Positions 28,701-36,998 of a stretch of DNA of 64,000 bases are shown here, piece after piece. The DNA is taken from NCBI RefSeq assembly GCF_001523745.2, contig NZ_CP013386.1, forward strand, positions 3,472,001 to 3,536,000, read 5' to 3'. The notes below the pieces were generated by a model that was not told the DNA's origin, made no database searches, and saw only the letters and a program-made list of their open reading frames with translations. The stretch is from Burkholderia mayonis (lineage in GTDB: Bacteria; Pseudomonadota; Gammaproteobacteria; Burkholderiales; Burkholderiaceae). How positions within the stretch are numbered: the stretch's first letter is position 1; each line of letters starts with the position of its first letter. A program made the position numbers and the translations under genes.

Positions 28701-29339
28701 ATGAAAAAACTGCTTAGCACGCTGTTCCTGTCCCTGAGCCTCGTCGCGGGTTTCGCGCAGGCGTCGCCCGCCGCGCCCGTGGCCGGCAAGGACTTCGAAG
28801 TGATGAAGTCGCCGCAGCCGGTGTCCGCGCCGGCCGGCAAGGTCGAGGTGATCGAGTTCTTCTGGTACGGCTGCCCGCACTGCTACGAGTTCGAGCCGAC
28901 GGTCGAGACGTGGGTGAAGAAGCAAGGCGACAAGATCGCATTCAAGCGCGTGCCGGTCGCGTTCCGCGACGACTTCATCCCGCACTCGAAGCTGTTCTAT
29001 GCGCTGTCGGCGCTCGGCATCTCCGAAAAGGTCACGCCCGCCGTGTTCAACGCGATCCACAAGGAGAAGAACTATCTGCTGACGCCGCAGGCGCAGGCCG
29101 ACTTCCTCGCGACGCAAGGCGTCGACAAGAAGAAGTTCCTCGATGCGTACAACTCGTTCAGCGTGCAGAGCCAGGTGAAGCAATCGGCCGAGCTGCTGAA
29201 GAGCTACGCCATCGACGGCGTGCCGACGATCGTCGTCCAGGGCAAGTACAAGACGGGCCCGGCATACACGAACAGCCTGGAAGGTACAGCGCAAGTGCTC
29301 GACTACCTCGTCAAGCAAGTGCAGGACAAGAAGCTGTAA
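28701..29339 (+). CDS. dsbA: Periplasmic thiol:disulfide oxidoreductase DsbA
   Basis: This 212-residue protein has a cleavable signal peptide (MKKLLSTLFLSLSLVAGFAQA) and a thioredoxin fold with an inserted helical domain. The active site is C58-P-H-C61 (WYGCPHC), and the cis-Pro loop is GVPTIVV near residue 174. It introduces disulfides into secreted proteins and is recycled by DsbB. The CPHC dipeptide is the DsbA type. It is 63 bp downstream of the SPOR gene and 19 bp upstream of an SDR gene. Confidence 0.94.
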   Translation: MKKLLSTLFLSLSLVAGFAQASPAAPVAGKDFEVMKSPQPVSAPAGKVEVIEFFWYGCPHCYEFEPTVETWVKKQGDKIAFKRVPVAFRDDFIPHSKLFYALSALGISEKVTPAVFNAIHKEKNYLLTPQAQADFLATQGVDKKKFLDAYNSFSVQSQVKQSAELLKSYAIDGVPTIVVQGKYKTGPAYTNSLEGTAQVLDYLVKQVQDKKL

Positions 29340-29358
29340 CGTCCCGCCCCGCGCCGGC

Positions 29359-30138
29359 ATGAACGCCCCTCTTCCCCTCAAGGTCTTCATCACCGGCGCG
29401 TCCAGTGGCCTCGGCCTCGCGCTCGCCGCCGAATATGCGCGGCAGGGCGCGACGCTCGGCCTCGTCGCGCGGCGCGCGGATGTGCTCGCCGAATTCGCGC
29501 AACGCTTCCCCAAAGCCGCGATCTCGATCTACCCGGCCGACGTGCGCGACGCCGACGCGCTCGCGCTCGCTGCGGCGCGCTTCGTTGCCGCGCACGGCTG
29601 TCCGGACGTCGTGATCGCGAACGCCGGCATCAGCAAGGGTGCGATCACGGGCGAAGGCGATCTCGCCGCGTTCCGCGAGATCATGGACGTCAACTACTAC
29701 GGGATGGTCGCGACGTTCGAGCCGTTCATCGCGCCGATGACAGCCGCGCGGCGCGGCACGCTCGTCGGCGTCGCGAGCGTCGCCGGCGTGCGCGGGCTGC
29801 CTGGCTCGGGCGCGTACAGCGCGTCGAAGTCGGCAGCAATCAAGTATCTCGAGGCGCTCCGGGTCGAGCTGCGGCCCGCGCAGGTTGCAGTCGTGACGAT
29901 CGCGCCCGGCTACATCCGCACGCCGATGACCGAGCACAACCCGTATCCGATGCCGTTCCTGATGGACGCGGACCGCTTCGCGAAGCGCGCGGCGATCGCG
30001 ATCGCGCAAAAGGCGGCGTTTCGCGTGATTCCCTGGCAGATGGGCGTCGTCGCGAAGCTGCTGCACGTGATGCCGCGCTGGCTGTACGACCGCCTCTTCG
30101 AGAAAGCGCCGCGCAAGCCGCGGGCGAAGGCGGGCTGA
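29359..30138 (+). CDS. Short-chain dehydrogenase/reductase
   Basis: This 259-residue SDR has the cofactor-binding TGASSGLG at residues 12-19, the NAG motif (IANAGIS) near 92, and the catalytic Ser (VGVASVAGV) with YSASK, which carries the Tyr and Lys. The C-terminus is basic and Pro-rich (KAPRKPRAKAG) and preceded by a hydrophobic stretch, which may associate with membrane. The substrate is unknown. It starts 19 bp after dsbA, so it is likely in the same transcript. Confidence 0.88.
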   Translation: MNAPLPLKVFITGASSGLGLALAAEYARQGATLGLVARRADVLAEFAQRFPKAAISIYPADVRDADALALAAARFVAAHGCPDVVIANAGISKGAITGEGDLAAFREIMDVNYYGMVATFEPFIAPMTAARRGTLVGVASVAGVRGLPGSGAYSASKSAAIKYLEALRVELRPAQVAVVTIAPGYIRTPMTEHNPYPMPFLMDADRFAKRAAIAIAQKAAFRVIPWQMGVVAKLLHVMPRWLYDRLFEKAPRKPRAKAG

Positions 30139-30363
30139 ACAGGGCCGCGAGCGGCGTCTGTCGCCGTTTGCCGGTTCGTCGTTGGCCGTTTTTCTCGTTG
30201 CCGTTGAGCGGCGCGCTTTGCGCTGCGTCTCTCGTCTCTCGTCTCTCGTCTCTCGTCTCTCGTCTCTCGTCTCTCGTCTCTCGTCTCTCGTTCGCTCGTC
30301 GGACGAACGTCGACGAACGGTAGCGTGCCAAAAACAAGCCTCGGCCGACAATCGCAACGAGCT
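30139..30363. other. Intergenic stretch with heptamer repeat
   Basis: Noncoding interval after the SDR gene, dominated by the GTCTCTC array. It ends at the edge of the truncated SDR remnant on the minus strand. Confidence 0.5.
30227..30289. repeat. 7-bp tandem repeat (GTCTCTC), 9 copies
   Basis: Nine perfect copies of GTCTCTC in noncoding DNA about 90 bp after the SDR stop. It is a likely hypervariable locus. Confidence 0.92.
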
Positions 30364-30576
30364 TCACGCCCCGTCGCCCGCGGCCCGCTCCCCGTCGCCG
30401 GTCAACGCTCGCACATCCCGCACTGCACCTTCGCGTCCCGTCATCGTCACACGAGCCGTATCACGTGCGGCCGCGTAGATCTTCTTCGCGCCGGCGGCCT
30501 TCAGCCCTCCGACAAACGCGCGCCCCAGACCGCGATTCGAGCCGGTCACCAATACGACAGCATCATCCAGTTTCAT
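30364..30576 (-). pseudogene. SDR gene remnant, N-terminal part only
   Basis: An ATG at 30576 opens a frame with a true SDR N-terminus (MKLDDAVVLVTGSNRGLGRA, then a KKIYAAARD block). After about 45 residues the similarity to any SDR ends, and the frame runs out in low-complexity sequence at 30364. The catalytic YxxxK half is missing. It is divergent from the MarR gene, with two palindromes between them, so it was probably once controlled by that regulator. Confidence 0.65.
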
Positions 30577-30700
30577 CTCAATGCTGGCTGACAAGACCAC
30601 GGATTCGCACGGCGTTGTCCGCATGCGCAAGCGAGCAACGCCGCAACCCGGACGAAGCCGCATGCGTCGAGATCGACGCGCACGTCTCGCCGCCAAATCG

Positions 30701-30712
30701 ATGCATATGCAT
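30701..30712. promoter_or_regulatory. Palindrome ATGCATATGCAT, copy 1 (putative MarR operator)
   Basis: A perfect 12-bp palindrome in the divergent gap between the SDR remnant and the MarR gene. It is flanked by AAATCG upstream and TT downstream, and an identical palindrome with a closely similar flank lies 75 bp downstream. Its symmetry and position fit a MarR-dimer site. Confidence 0.55.
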
Positions 30713-30775
30713 TTATTCGTCGGCCAAGACAGCGAAACATTACCCCGATATGCCGCCGCCAATCGGCACGAAATC

Positions 30776-30787
30776 ATGCATATGCAT
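30776..30787. promoter_or_regulatory. Palindrome ATGCATATGCAT, copy 2 (putative MarR operator)
   Basis: Second exact copy of the 12-bp palindrome, 53 bp before the MarR start codon and preceded by AAATC as in copy 1. The 75-bp centre-to-centre distance is close to seven helical turns. A repressor here could overlap the marR promoter and autoregulate it. Confidence 0.55.
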
Positions 30788-30839
30788 TTTGTACGTCATA
30801 GAATATTCGTTGCCGACGAACCCTTCAGAAGGACCCGCG

Positions 30840-31271
30840 ATGAGCGACGCTCCGATGAGACTCCTGTGCCACTGCGGCACGTTGCGCCAGGCCACGCGCG
30901 CCATCACGTCGCTCTATGACACGCATCTCGCGAAGCACGGCATCCGCGTCACGCAGTTCACGATCCTCGCGGCGCTGCACGGCTGCGGCACGCTGCAGAC
31001 GGGCGAGCTCGCGACGCGCCTGCTGCTCGACCAGACCACGCTGAGCCGCACGCTCGCGACGCTGCAATCGAATCAGCTTGTGCGCGCCGAAACCGGCGAC
31101 GATCAGCGGGTGCGCTTATGGCGCCTCACGCCGAAGGGCGCCGCGTTGTACAAGGCGTCCCGTGTCGATTGGGAAGCGGCGCAGCGCGACGTGTATCGGC
31201 GCATCGGCAAGCGGAACATGCAAGCGCTCGACGCCGAGATCTTCGCGCTCGCCGAGGCGCTCTCGGACTGA
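30840..31271 (+). CDS. MarR-family transcriptional regulator
   Basis: This 143-residue winged-helix regulator shows a dimerisation helix, then VTQFTILAALHGCGTLQTGELATRLLLDQTTLSRTLATLQSNQLV (HTH, about residues 39-83), and the wing with DDQRVRLWRLTPKG (about 90-103). Cysteines at 10 and 12 (LLCHCG) could sense oxidants or electrophiles, though this is inference. It is flanked by gene remnants on both sides (SDR at 30364-30576, thiolase at 31314-31691), suggesting its target operon has largely decayed. The ATG at 30840 follows an AGAAGGA ribosome binding site. Confidence 0.87.
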   Translation: MSDAPMRLLCHCGTLRQATRAITSLYDTHLAKHGIRVTQFTILAALHGCGTLQTGELATRLLLDQTTLSRTLATLQSNQLVRAETGDDQRVRLWRLTPKGAALYKASRVDWEAAQRDVYRRIGKRNMQALDAEIFALAEALSD

Positions 31272-31313
31272 TCCGCCGTTCGGCGACGCTCCACCCACGC
31301 GGCGCACCGCTCC

Positions 31314-31691
31314 ATGCTGCGCGCCGCGGTGCGGCACACGCGCCCATCCGCACACGCGCAGGAGCCCGAATGGTTCACGACGGCGCCGATCGGCGCACTG
31401 TGCAAGCTGTTCGCGCGCACCGGCTGGCAGCCGTCGGACATCGACTATTACGAGATCAACGAGGCGTTCGCGATCGTGCCGATGGCGGTGATGCGCGAAT
31501 TCGGCCTGCCCCGCGCACGCGTGAACGCGCACGGCGGCGCATGCGCGATCGGCCATCCGATCAGCGCGTCGGGTGCGCGCATCGTCGTCGCGCTGCTCGG
31601 CGTGCTGCGCGCACGCGGCGCGCGGCGCGGCGTCGCGAGCCTCTGCATCGGCGGCGGCGAGGGGACCGCGCTGGCGATCGAGCTGACGTAA
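31314..31691 (+). pseudogene. Thiolase remnant, C-terminal ~110 residues
   Basis: This 125-codon frame is only the last quarter of an acetyl-CoA acetyltransferase. It keeps EINEAFA, GGACAIGHPISASG (catalytic His) and CIGGGEG (catalytic Cys), but lacks the first ~285 residues including the acyl-accepting Cys. The first ~20 codons are not thiolase-like. Over its length it closely resembles the C-terminus of the intact thiolase at 39625-40818. It follows the MarR gene by 42 bp; a deletion probably joined them. It cannot encode an active thiolase. Confidence 0.75.
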
Positions 31692-31865
31692 CGCCGCCGC
31701 CCCGCGGCACCGCGCCGCTGCGGCGGCGATTCCGGCGTCGCGACACGGTGCGTTCCGACGCCGATTAACGTCGAGCGCATATTGACGGTATGCTATCCCG
31801 CTGGCGTGCGGCCGCTGCGGCGTTGCCGCCCGCCGTCATCAGAATTACGCCACGTGGGAGATCTC

Positions 31866-33455
31866 ATGCGCTTCACGCTCATCGCCGCCGCTGCGCTCAT
31901 CGCCGCCGCCCCCGCCGTCGTCGCCGCGAAACCGCTGACGGTCTGCACCGAATCGAGCCCGGACGGCTTCGACGTCGTGCAGTACAACTCGCTCGTCACG
32001 ACGAATGCGTCCGCCGACGTCATCTTCAACACGCTCGTGTCGTACGACGAAGCGACAAAGAAGGTGGTGCCCGCGCTCGCGGACAAATGGGACGTCAGCG
32101 CCGACGGCCTCACGTACACGTTCCACTTGCGCCCGAACGTCGCATTCCAGACCACCGACTACTTCAAGCCGACGCGCGCGCTCGACGCGGACGACGTCGT
32201 CTTCACGTTCAGCCGGATGCTCGACGATGCGAATCCATGGCACAAGGTCGCGGGCGCGAGCGGCTTTCCGCATGCGCAGTCGATGGGGCTCGTGAAGCTC
32301 GTGAAGGCGGTCACGAAGGTCGACAACGATACCGTGAAATTCGAGCTGAACGAGCCGAACGCGACGTTCGTGCCGATCCTGACGATGGGCTTCGCGTCGA
32401 TCTACCCGGCCGAGTACGCGGATCAGCTTCTCAAGGCGGGCAAGCAGACCGATCTGAACGCGAAGCCGATCGGCACCGGCCCGTTCGTGCTGAAGAGCTA
32501 CACGAAGGACGCGGTGATCCGTTACGAAGCGAACCCGACGTACTGGGGGCCGAAGCCGAAGGTGGAGCGCCTCATCTACGCGATCACGCCCGATCCGTCG
32601 GTGCGCGCGCAGAAGGTGAAGGCGGGCGAATGCCAGATCGCGCTGTCGCCGAAGCCGCAGGACGTCGCGGCGGCGAAGGCCGACCGCGCGCTGAAGGTCG
32701 TCGAGACGCCCGCGTTCATGACCGCGTTCGTCGCGCTCAACACGCAGAAGAAGCCGCTCGACAACGACAAGGTCCGCGAGGCGATCAATCTCGCGTTCGA
32801 TCGCACGACCTACCTGAAAGTCGTGTTCGACAACACCGCGACGCCCGCGACGAACCCGTACCCGCCGAACACGTGGAGCTATGCGAAATCGATCGCGCCG
32901 TATCCGCACGATCCGGCGAAGGCGAAGCAGCTGCTCGCGTCGGCGGGCTTCCCGAACGGCTTCGCGACGACGATCTGGGTGCGCCCGACGGGGAGCGTGC
33001 TGAACCCGAACCCGAAGGCGGGCGCGGAGCTGCTGCAGGCGGACCTCGCGAAGATCGGCGTGAAGGCGGACGTGAAGGTGATCGAATGGGGCGAGCTGAT
33101 CAAGCAGGCGAAGCTCGGCCAGCACGACCTGCTGTTCATGGGCTTTGCCGGCGACAACGGCGATCCGGACAACATCCTCACGCCGCAATTCAGCTGCAAC
33201 GCGGTGAAGTCGGGGCTCAACTTCGCGCGCTATTGCGATCCGAAGCTCGACAAGCTAATCACCGACGGCAAGGAAACCGCCGACCAGGCGAAGCGCGCGA
33301 AGCTGTATGAAGCCGCGCAGAAGATCATCCACGACGAGGCGCTGTGGATTCCGCTCGGCTATCCGACCGCGGCGGCGATCACGCGCCCGAACGTCACCGG
33401 CTATCGCGTGAGCCCGTTCGGGCGGCAGCACTTCGACACGGTGTCGGTGCAGTAA
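31866..33455 (+). CDS. Periplasmic peptide-binding protein of an ABC transporter (DppA/SBP5 family)
   Basis: This 529-residue solute-binding protein has a signal peptide (MRFTLIAAAALIAAAPAVVAA) and the SBP family 5 layout. It opens with KPLTVCTESSPDGFDVVQYNS, then has the family signature region KVVPALADKWDVSADGLTYTFHLR near residues 60-85. The late SCNAV...NFARYCDPKLDKLI segment is typical of DppA-like proteins. It captures dipeptides or related ligands such as heme for an inner-membrane permease. No permease or ATPase genes are adjacent, so it must use a transporter encoded elsewhere. A GTGGGAG ribosome binding site precedes the ATG. Confidence 0.92.
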   Translation: MRFTLIAAAALIAAAPAVVAAKPLTVCTESSPDGFDVVQYNSLVTTNASADVIFNTLVSYDEATKKVVPALADKWDVSADGLTYTFHLRPNVAFQTTDYFKPTRALDADDVVFTFSRMLDDANPWHKVAGASGFPHAQSMGLVKLVKAVTKVDNDTVKFELNEPNATFVPILTMGFASIYPAEYADQLLKAGKQTDLNAKPIGTGPFVLKSYTKDAVIRYEANPTYWGPKPKVERLIYAITPDPSVRAQKVKAGECQIALSPKPQDVAAAKADRALKVVETPAFMTAFVALNTQKKPLDNDKVREAINLAFDRTTYLKVVFDNTATPATNPYPPNTWSYAKSIAPYPHDPAKAKQLLASAGFPNGFATTIWVRPTGSVLNPNPKAGAELLQADLAKIGVKADVKVIEWGELIKQAKLGQHDLLFMGFAGDNGDPDNILTPQFSCNAVKSGLNFARYCDPKLDKLITDGKETADQAKRAKLYEAAQKIIHDEALWIPLGYPTAAAITRPNVTGYRVSPFGRQHFDTVSVQ

Positions 33456-33662
33456 AGCCGAGCCGCCACGGCCCGGGCGCAAGCCGCGCACCGGGCCATG
33501 CTTGTCTGTCGAGCGCACCGCTTGCTATACTGCGCGCACCTTTCATCCGACGAATTCCGAGCCGCCAAGTGAACAACTGAGCCTTTCCAGAATGGTTTCG
33601 CCGCCGTGCGATGCATATCGTGCGCGCCGCGCGAAAGTCGCAACCCATTTTCGGAGGTGCTC

Positions 33663-35306
33663 ATGGCTCAGGCCGCATCCGCCACCGCGCTCGTCGCGCT
33701 CCATCGCGTTTCCTTCCGCTTCGACGACGGCGTCACGCTGTTCGATTCGCTCGACCTCACGTTCGATCGCACGCCGACCGCGATCGTCGGCCGCAACGGC
33801 GCCGGCAAGAGCGTGCTCGCGCGCCTGATCGCGGGCCGGCTCGCGCCGACGGCGGGCGCGATCGGCCGGCATGCGTCGATCGCCTTCGTCGCACAGCACG
33901 ATGCCGACGCGACGCACGACCCGCAACGCACGGCCGCCGCCGTCGCGCATCTCGACGCACCGCTAGCGGCGCTCGAGCGCGTCGCGCGCGGCGATGCGCT
34001 CGAAGACGACTTCGACACGCTCGACGGGCGCTGGGATCTTGCCGAGCGCTGGCGCGCGGCGCTCGACGATGCCGGCCTGCCGATCGACGCCGATGCGCCC
34101 GCGCACACGCTGAGCGGCGGCCAGCTCGCACGCGTCGCGATGATCGGCGCGCTGCTGTCGGGCGCCGACCTGCTCGTCCTCGACGAGCCGACGAACCATC
34201 TCGATGCACCCGGCCGCACATGGCTGCGCGCCGCGCTCGCCCGCTGGCGCGGCGGCCTGATCGTCGTCAGCCACGATCGCGCGCTGCTGCACGAGGTCGC
34301 GCGGATCGTCGAGCTGACGCCGCGCGGCGCGCGCGTCTACGGCGGCAACTACGCCGCGTATCGCGCGCAGCGCGACGCCGAAGCGCACGCGGCGCAGGCC
34401 GCGCTCGATCACGCACGCGCGGAGCGCGACCGCGAGCGCCGCCGGCTCGCGCGCGAGCACGACACGATCCAGCGGCATGCGGCCGGCACACGCCGCTATG
34501 CGCTGACGGCAAACGTGTCGAGTACCGAGCGCATGGCGCTGATCGGCAGTGCGAACGACATCATGGGCCGCGTGCGGCGCGATCATCGCGACGCGAAGGC
34601 CGCAATGAGCGACGCAGTGCAGGAGGCGGCGCAGCGCGTCGAGCCGGACGCGCCGGTGCTGGTGTCGCTGCCGGGCACCGAAGTCGGCGCGCGCCGCCGG
34701 CTCTTCACGCTCGACGCCGCGCGCCTGCCGTGGCTGCCCGCGCACGCGCGCGCCGCGACCGTCACGTGGTCCGCGTACGGGCCCGCGCGGATCGCGCTCG
34801 CGGGACTGAACGGCTGCGGGAAATCGACGCTGCTGCGCGTGCTCGCCGGCGAACTCGCGCCTCGCTCGGGACGCTGCGACACGCACGTGCCGCTCGCGTA
34901 TCTCGATCAGCGGCTCGCGCTGCTCGATCCGCAGCGCTCGGTCGTCGAGCAGCTCGCGGCGCTGCGCACGCCGCTCGTGGAAGGCGAGCTGCGCAGCCGC
35001 CTCGCGCTGCTACAGCTCGACGCGACGCGCGCGACTCAGCCGACCGCGCGCCTGAGCGGCGGCGAGCGGCTGAAGGCCGCGCTCGCGTGTGCGCTCTGGC
35101 GCGAGACGCCCGCGCAGCTCTTGTTGCTGGACGAGCCGACGAACCACCTCGATCTCGAATCGGTGCAGGCGTTCGAAGCGGCGCTCGAGGATTTCCCGGG
35201 CGCGATCGTCGTGGTGTCGCACGACGCGGCGTTCATCGACGCGCTCGCACCGACGCATACGATGCGGTGGACGGCAGATGGGTGGCGCTTCGAGCCCGTC
35301 GCGTGA
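33663..35306 (+). CDS. ABC-F family ATPase
   Basis: This 547-residue soluble protein has two ABC domains in tandem and no membrane segment. Domain 1 has Walker A GRNGAGKS at 43-50, the LSGGQ signature near 149 and LLVLDEPTNHLD. Domain 2 has GLNGCGKS near 382-389, LSGGE near 464 and LLLLDEPTNHLD. The Arg/Ala/Glu-rich linker between them (about 235-320) is the P-site tRNA-interaction motif of ABC-F proteins, which act on the ribosome in translation control or antibiotic protection. The role of this one is not determined. It stands alone, about 200 bp after the peptide-binding protein gene. Confidence 0.9.
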   Translation: MAQAASATALVALHRVSFRFDDGVTLFDSLDLTFDRTPTAIVGRNGAGKSVLARLIAGRLAPTAGAIGRHASIAFVAQHDADATHDPQRTAAAVAHLDAPLAALERVARGDALEDDFDTLDGRWDLAERWRAALDDAGLPIDADAPAHTLSGGQLARVAMIGALLSGADLLVLDEPTNHLDAPGRTWLRAALARWRGGLIVVSHDRALLHEVARIVELTPRGARVYGGNYAAYRAQRDAEAHAAQAALDHARAERDRERRRLAREHDTIQRHAAGTRRYALTANVSSTERMALIGSANDIMGRVRRDHRDAKAAMSDAVQEAAQRVEPDAPVLVSLPGTEVGARRRLFTLDAARLPWLPAHARAATVTWSAYGPARIALAGLNGCGKSTLLRVLAGELAPRSGRCDTHVPLAYLDQRLALLDPQRSVVEQLAALRTPLVEGELRSRLALLQLDATRATQPTARLSGGERLKAALACALWRETPAQLLLLDEPTNHLDLESVQAFEAALEDFPGAIVVVSHDAAFIDALAPTHTMRWTADGWRFEPVA

Positions 35307-35632
35307 CGCCGGATCGCCGGGCATCCGAGATTGGGCCGGCGACGGCGATTCGATGTCGGGAGCGGGATCGAGCCGAGGCATGAAACCGGTGGCCTGAAGA
35401 CGGCCGACGGCCCGCAACAAGCGATGCGCTCGCTTGCTGAGGCGGCGGATGGCTGCCTGCCTCAGGGGAGGGCATGCGCGCGGCAAACATCGCACGCCGA
35501 ACGATGCCGGGCAATCGACGATCGGCGCAACGCGAACGGCAATCGAATCAACCGCCCGCAAGCGACATCGACGCGCCGCAATCGACAGCCCTAAATCGAT
35601 CGCCCGAAGCCGCCCCCGCGCCGCTGGCCGCA
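35307..35632. other. Convergent intergenic region, nothing recognised
   Basis: This 326-bp gap lies between the stops of the ABC-F and MBL-hydrolase genes. I see no gene, no clear terminator hairpin and no tandem repeat. Confidence 0.5.
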
Positions 35633-36712
35633 TCAGCCCGCCTGCCGGAACCGGATCACGCCGTCCGCGCCCGTCTCGCGCACGAGCTCGCCCGCGAGCC
35701 ACAGCAGGTTCAGGTGCGCGATCGCCTCGCCGAGCGCAAAAGTCATCTGATGAATGTCGAGCTCGCGCCGCCGGAACATGATCGGCACGATGTCGGCCGC
35801 GCTCGACGGCCGCTCGCGGCACGCGTCGCGCACCTCGGCGAGCCGCGCGTCGTGATGCGCGCGCAGCTGCGCGATGCGCGTGCGCAGCCCGCGGAACGGC
35901 TTGCCGTGCGACGGCAGCACGAGCGTGTCGGACGCCATCGCCTCGTAGCGGCCGAGCGAGCCCAGATAGAGCGCGAGCGGATTCGCCTCCGGCTCGAGAT
36001 CGAACACCGACACGTTCGTCGAGATCCGCGGCAGCACCATGTCGCCGGAAATCAGCACACCGTCCGCTGCGCTGTGGAGCGCGCAATGTTCGGGAGAATG
36101 GCCGTAGCCCGTGACGACGCGCCATTCTCGTCCGCCGATCTCGACCGCGTCGCCCTCGCGCAGCCGCCGGTAGCGCGGCGGCACGCCGGGCACGAGATCC
36201 GAGAAGTAGCTGCGGCGGTTGCGCAGCTTGTCGAGCGCGGCGGCGTCGGTCAGGCCATGGCGCGCGAAGTGCTCGGCCGCGCCCGGCCCGCCCGCATTCG
36301 AGCCGTTGCCGGCCGCCATCAGGCAGCCGAACAGGTATTCGCCGAGCGTCATCCACAGCCGCACGTTCCAGCGCGCGCCGTCGCCGCCTTCGCACAGCCA
36401 GTTCGCGAGTCCGAAATGATCCGGATGGCAGTGCGTGACGATCACGCGCAGCACGGGCAGGCCGTCCAGATGCGCATCGAAGATCCGCTCCCAATGCGCC
36501 TTGATGTCCGCCGACGCGATCCCGCAGTCGACGATCGTCCAGCCCGCCTGCCCGTCGATCTCGTCGCGCAACAGCCAGAGGTTGATGTGGTCGAGCGCGA
36601 ACGGCAGCGGCATGCGCAGCCAGCGCACGCCCGGCGCGACCTCGACGAAGCTGCCCGGCTCGGGCAGCGTGTCGGCGAACGGGTAATCGAGTTGGTGTTC
36701 CAGTGCGTTCAT
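35633..36712 (-). CDS. MBL-fold metallo-hydrolase
   Basis: This 359-residue metallo-beta-lactamase-fold hydrolase has the zinc motif THCHPDH (His94, His96, Asp98, His99), His205 (GYGHSPEH), Asp224 (LISGDMVLP) and His269 (PSHGKP). A C-terminal helical domain (about 290-359) matches the LACTB2/beta-lactamase-like group. It probably hydrolyses a thioester or other ester; the substrate is unknown. No signal peptide is present. The gene stands alone, divergent from aceK. Confidence 0.88.
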   Translation of the reverse strand: MNALEHQLDYPFADTLPEPGSFVEVAPGVRWLRMPLPFALDHINLWLLRDEIDGQAGWTIVDCGIASADIKAHWERIFDAHLDGLPVLRVIVTHCHPDHFGLANWLCEGGDGARWNVRLWMTLGEYLFGCLMAAGNGSNAGGPGAAEHFARHGLTDAAALDKLRNRRSYFSDLVPGVPPRYRRLREGDAVEIGGREWRVVTGYGHSPEHCALHSAADGVLISGDMVLPRISTNVSVFDLEPEANPLALYLGSLGRYEAMASDTLVLPSHGKPFRGLRTRIAQLRAHHDARLAEVRDACRERPSSAADIVPIMFRRRELDIHQMTFALGEAIAHLNLLWLAGELVRETGADGVIRFRQAG

Positions 36713-36998
36713 CGGGGGTGTCTCGTTGCGTTGTCGTCGGGCCCGCGGTGCGGCGCGAACCGGAACCGATTCTATCGCTCAACGCGAAACCGCGCGCCGC
36801 GAGCCTTCGCGCCCCTGAAAAAAGATCGCGCCACGATCCCGCGCGAACCCCGAGCGTTGCGGGAAGATCCGCGAAACGTCGGCGAACGTCGCTGAACCGT
36901 TCGCGCGGGCCGCCTGCGCCGAATCGCCCCGCTTTGCCTAAAGCACGCCGTCCGGGCGCTAAAATGGCGTGAGCTTTCCGCCTGTGAGCCCGCGCACG

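Noticed and set aside
30364..30576. SDR frame as a functional small gene
   Set aside because: It lacks the YxxxK active site and the similarity ends abruptly; it is better treated as a remnant.
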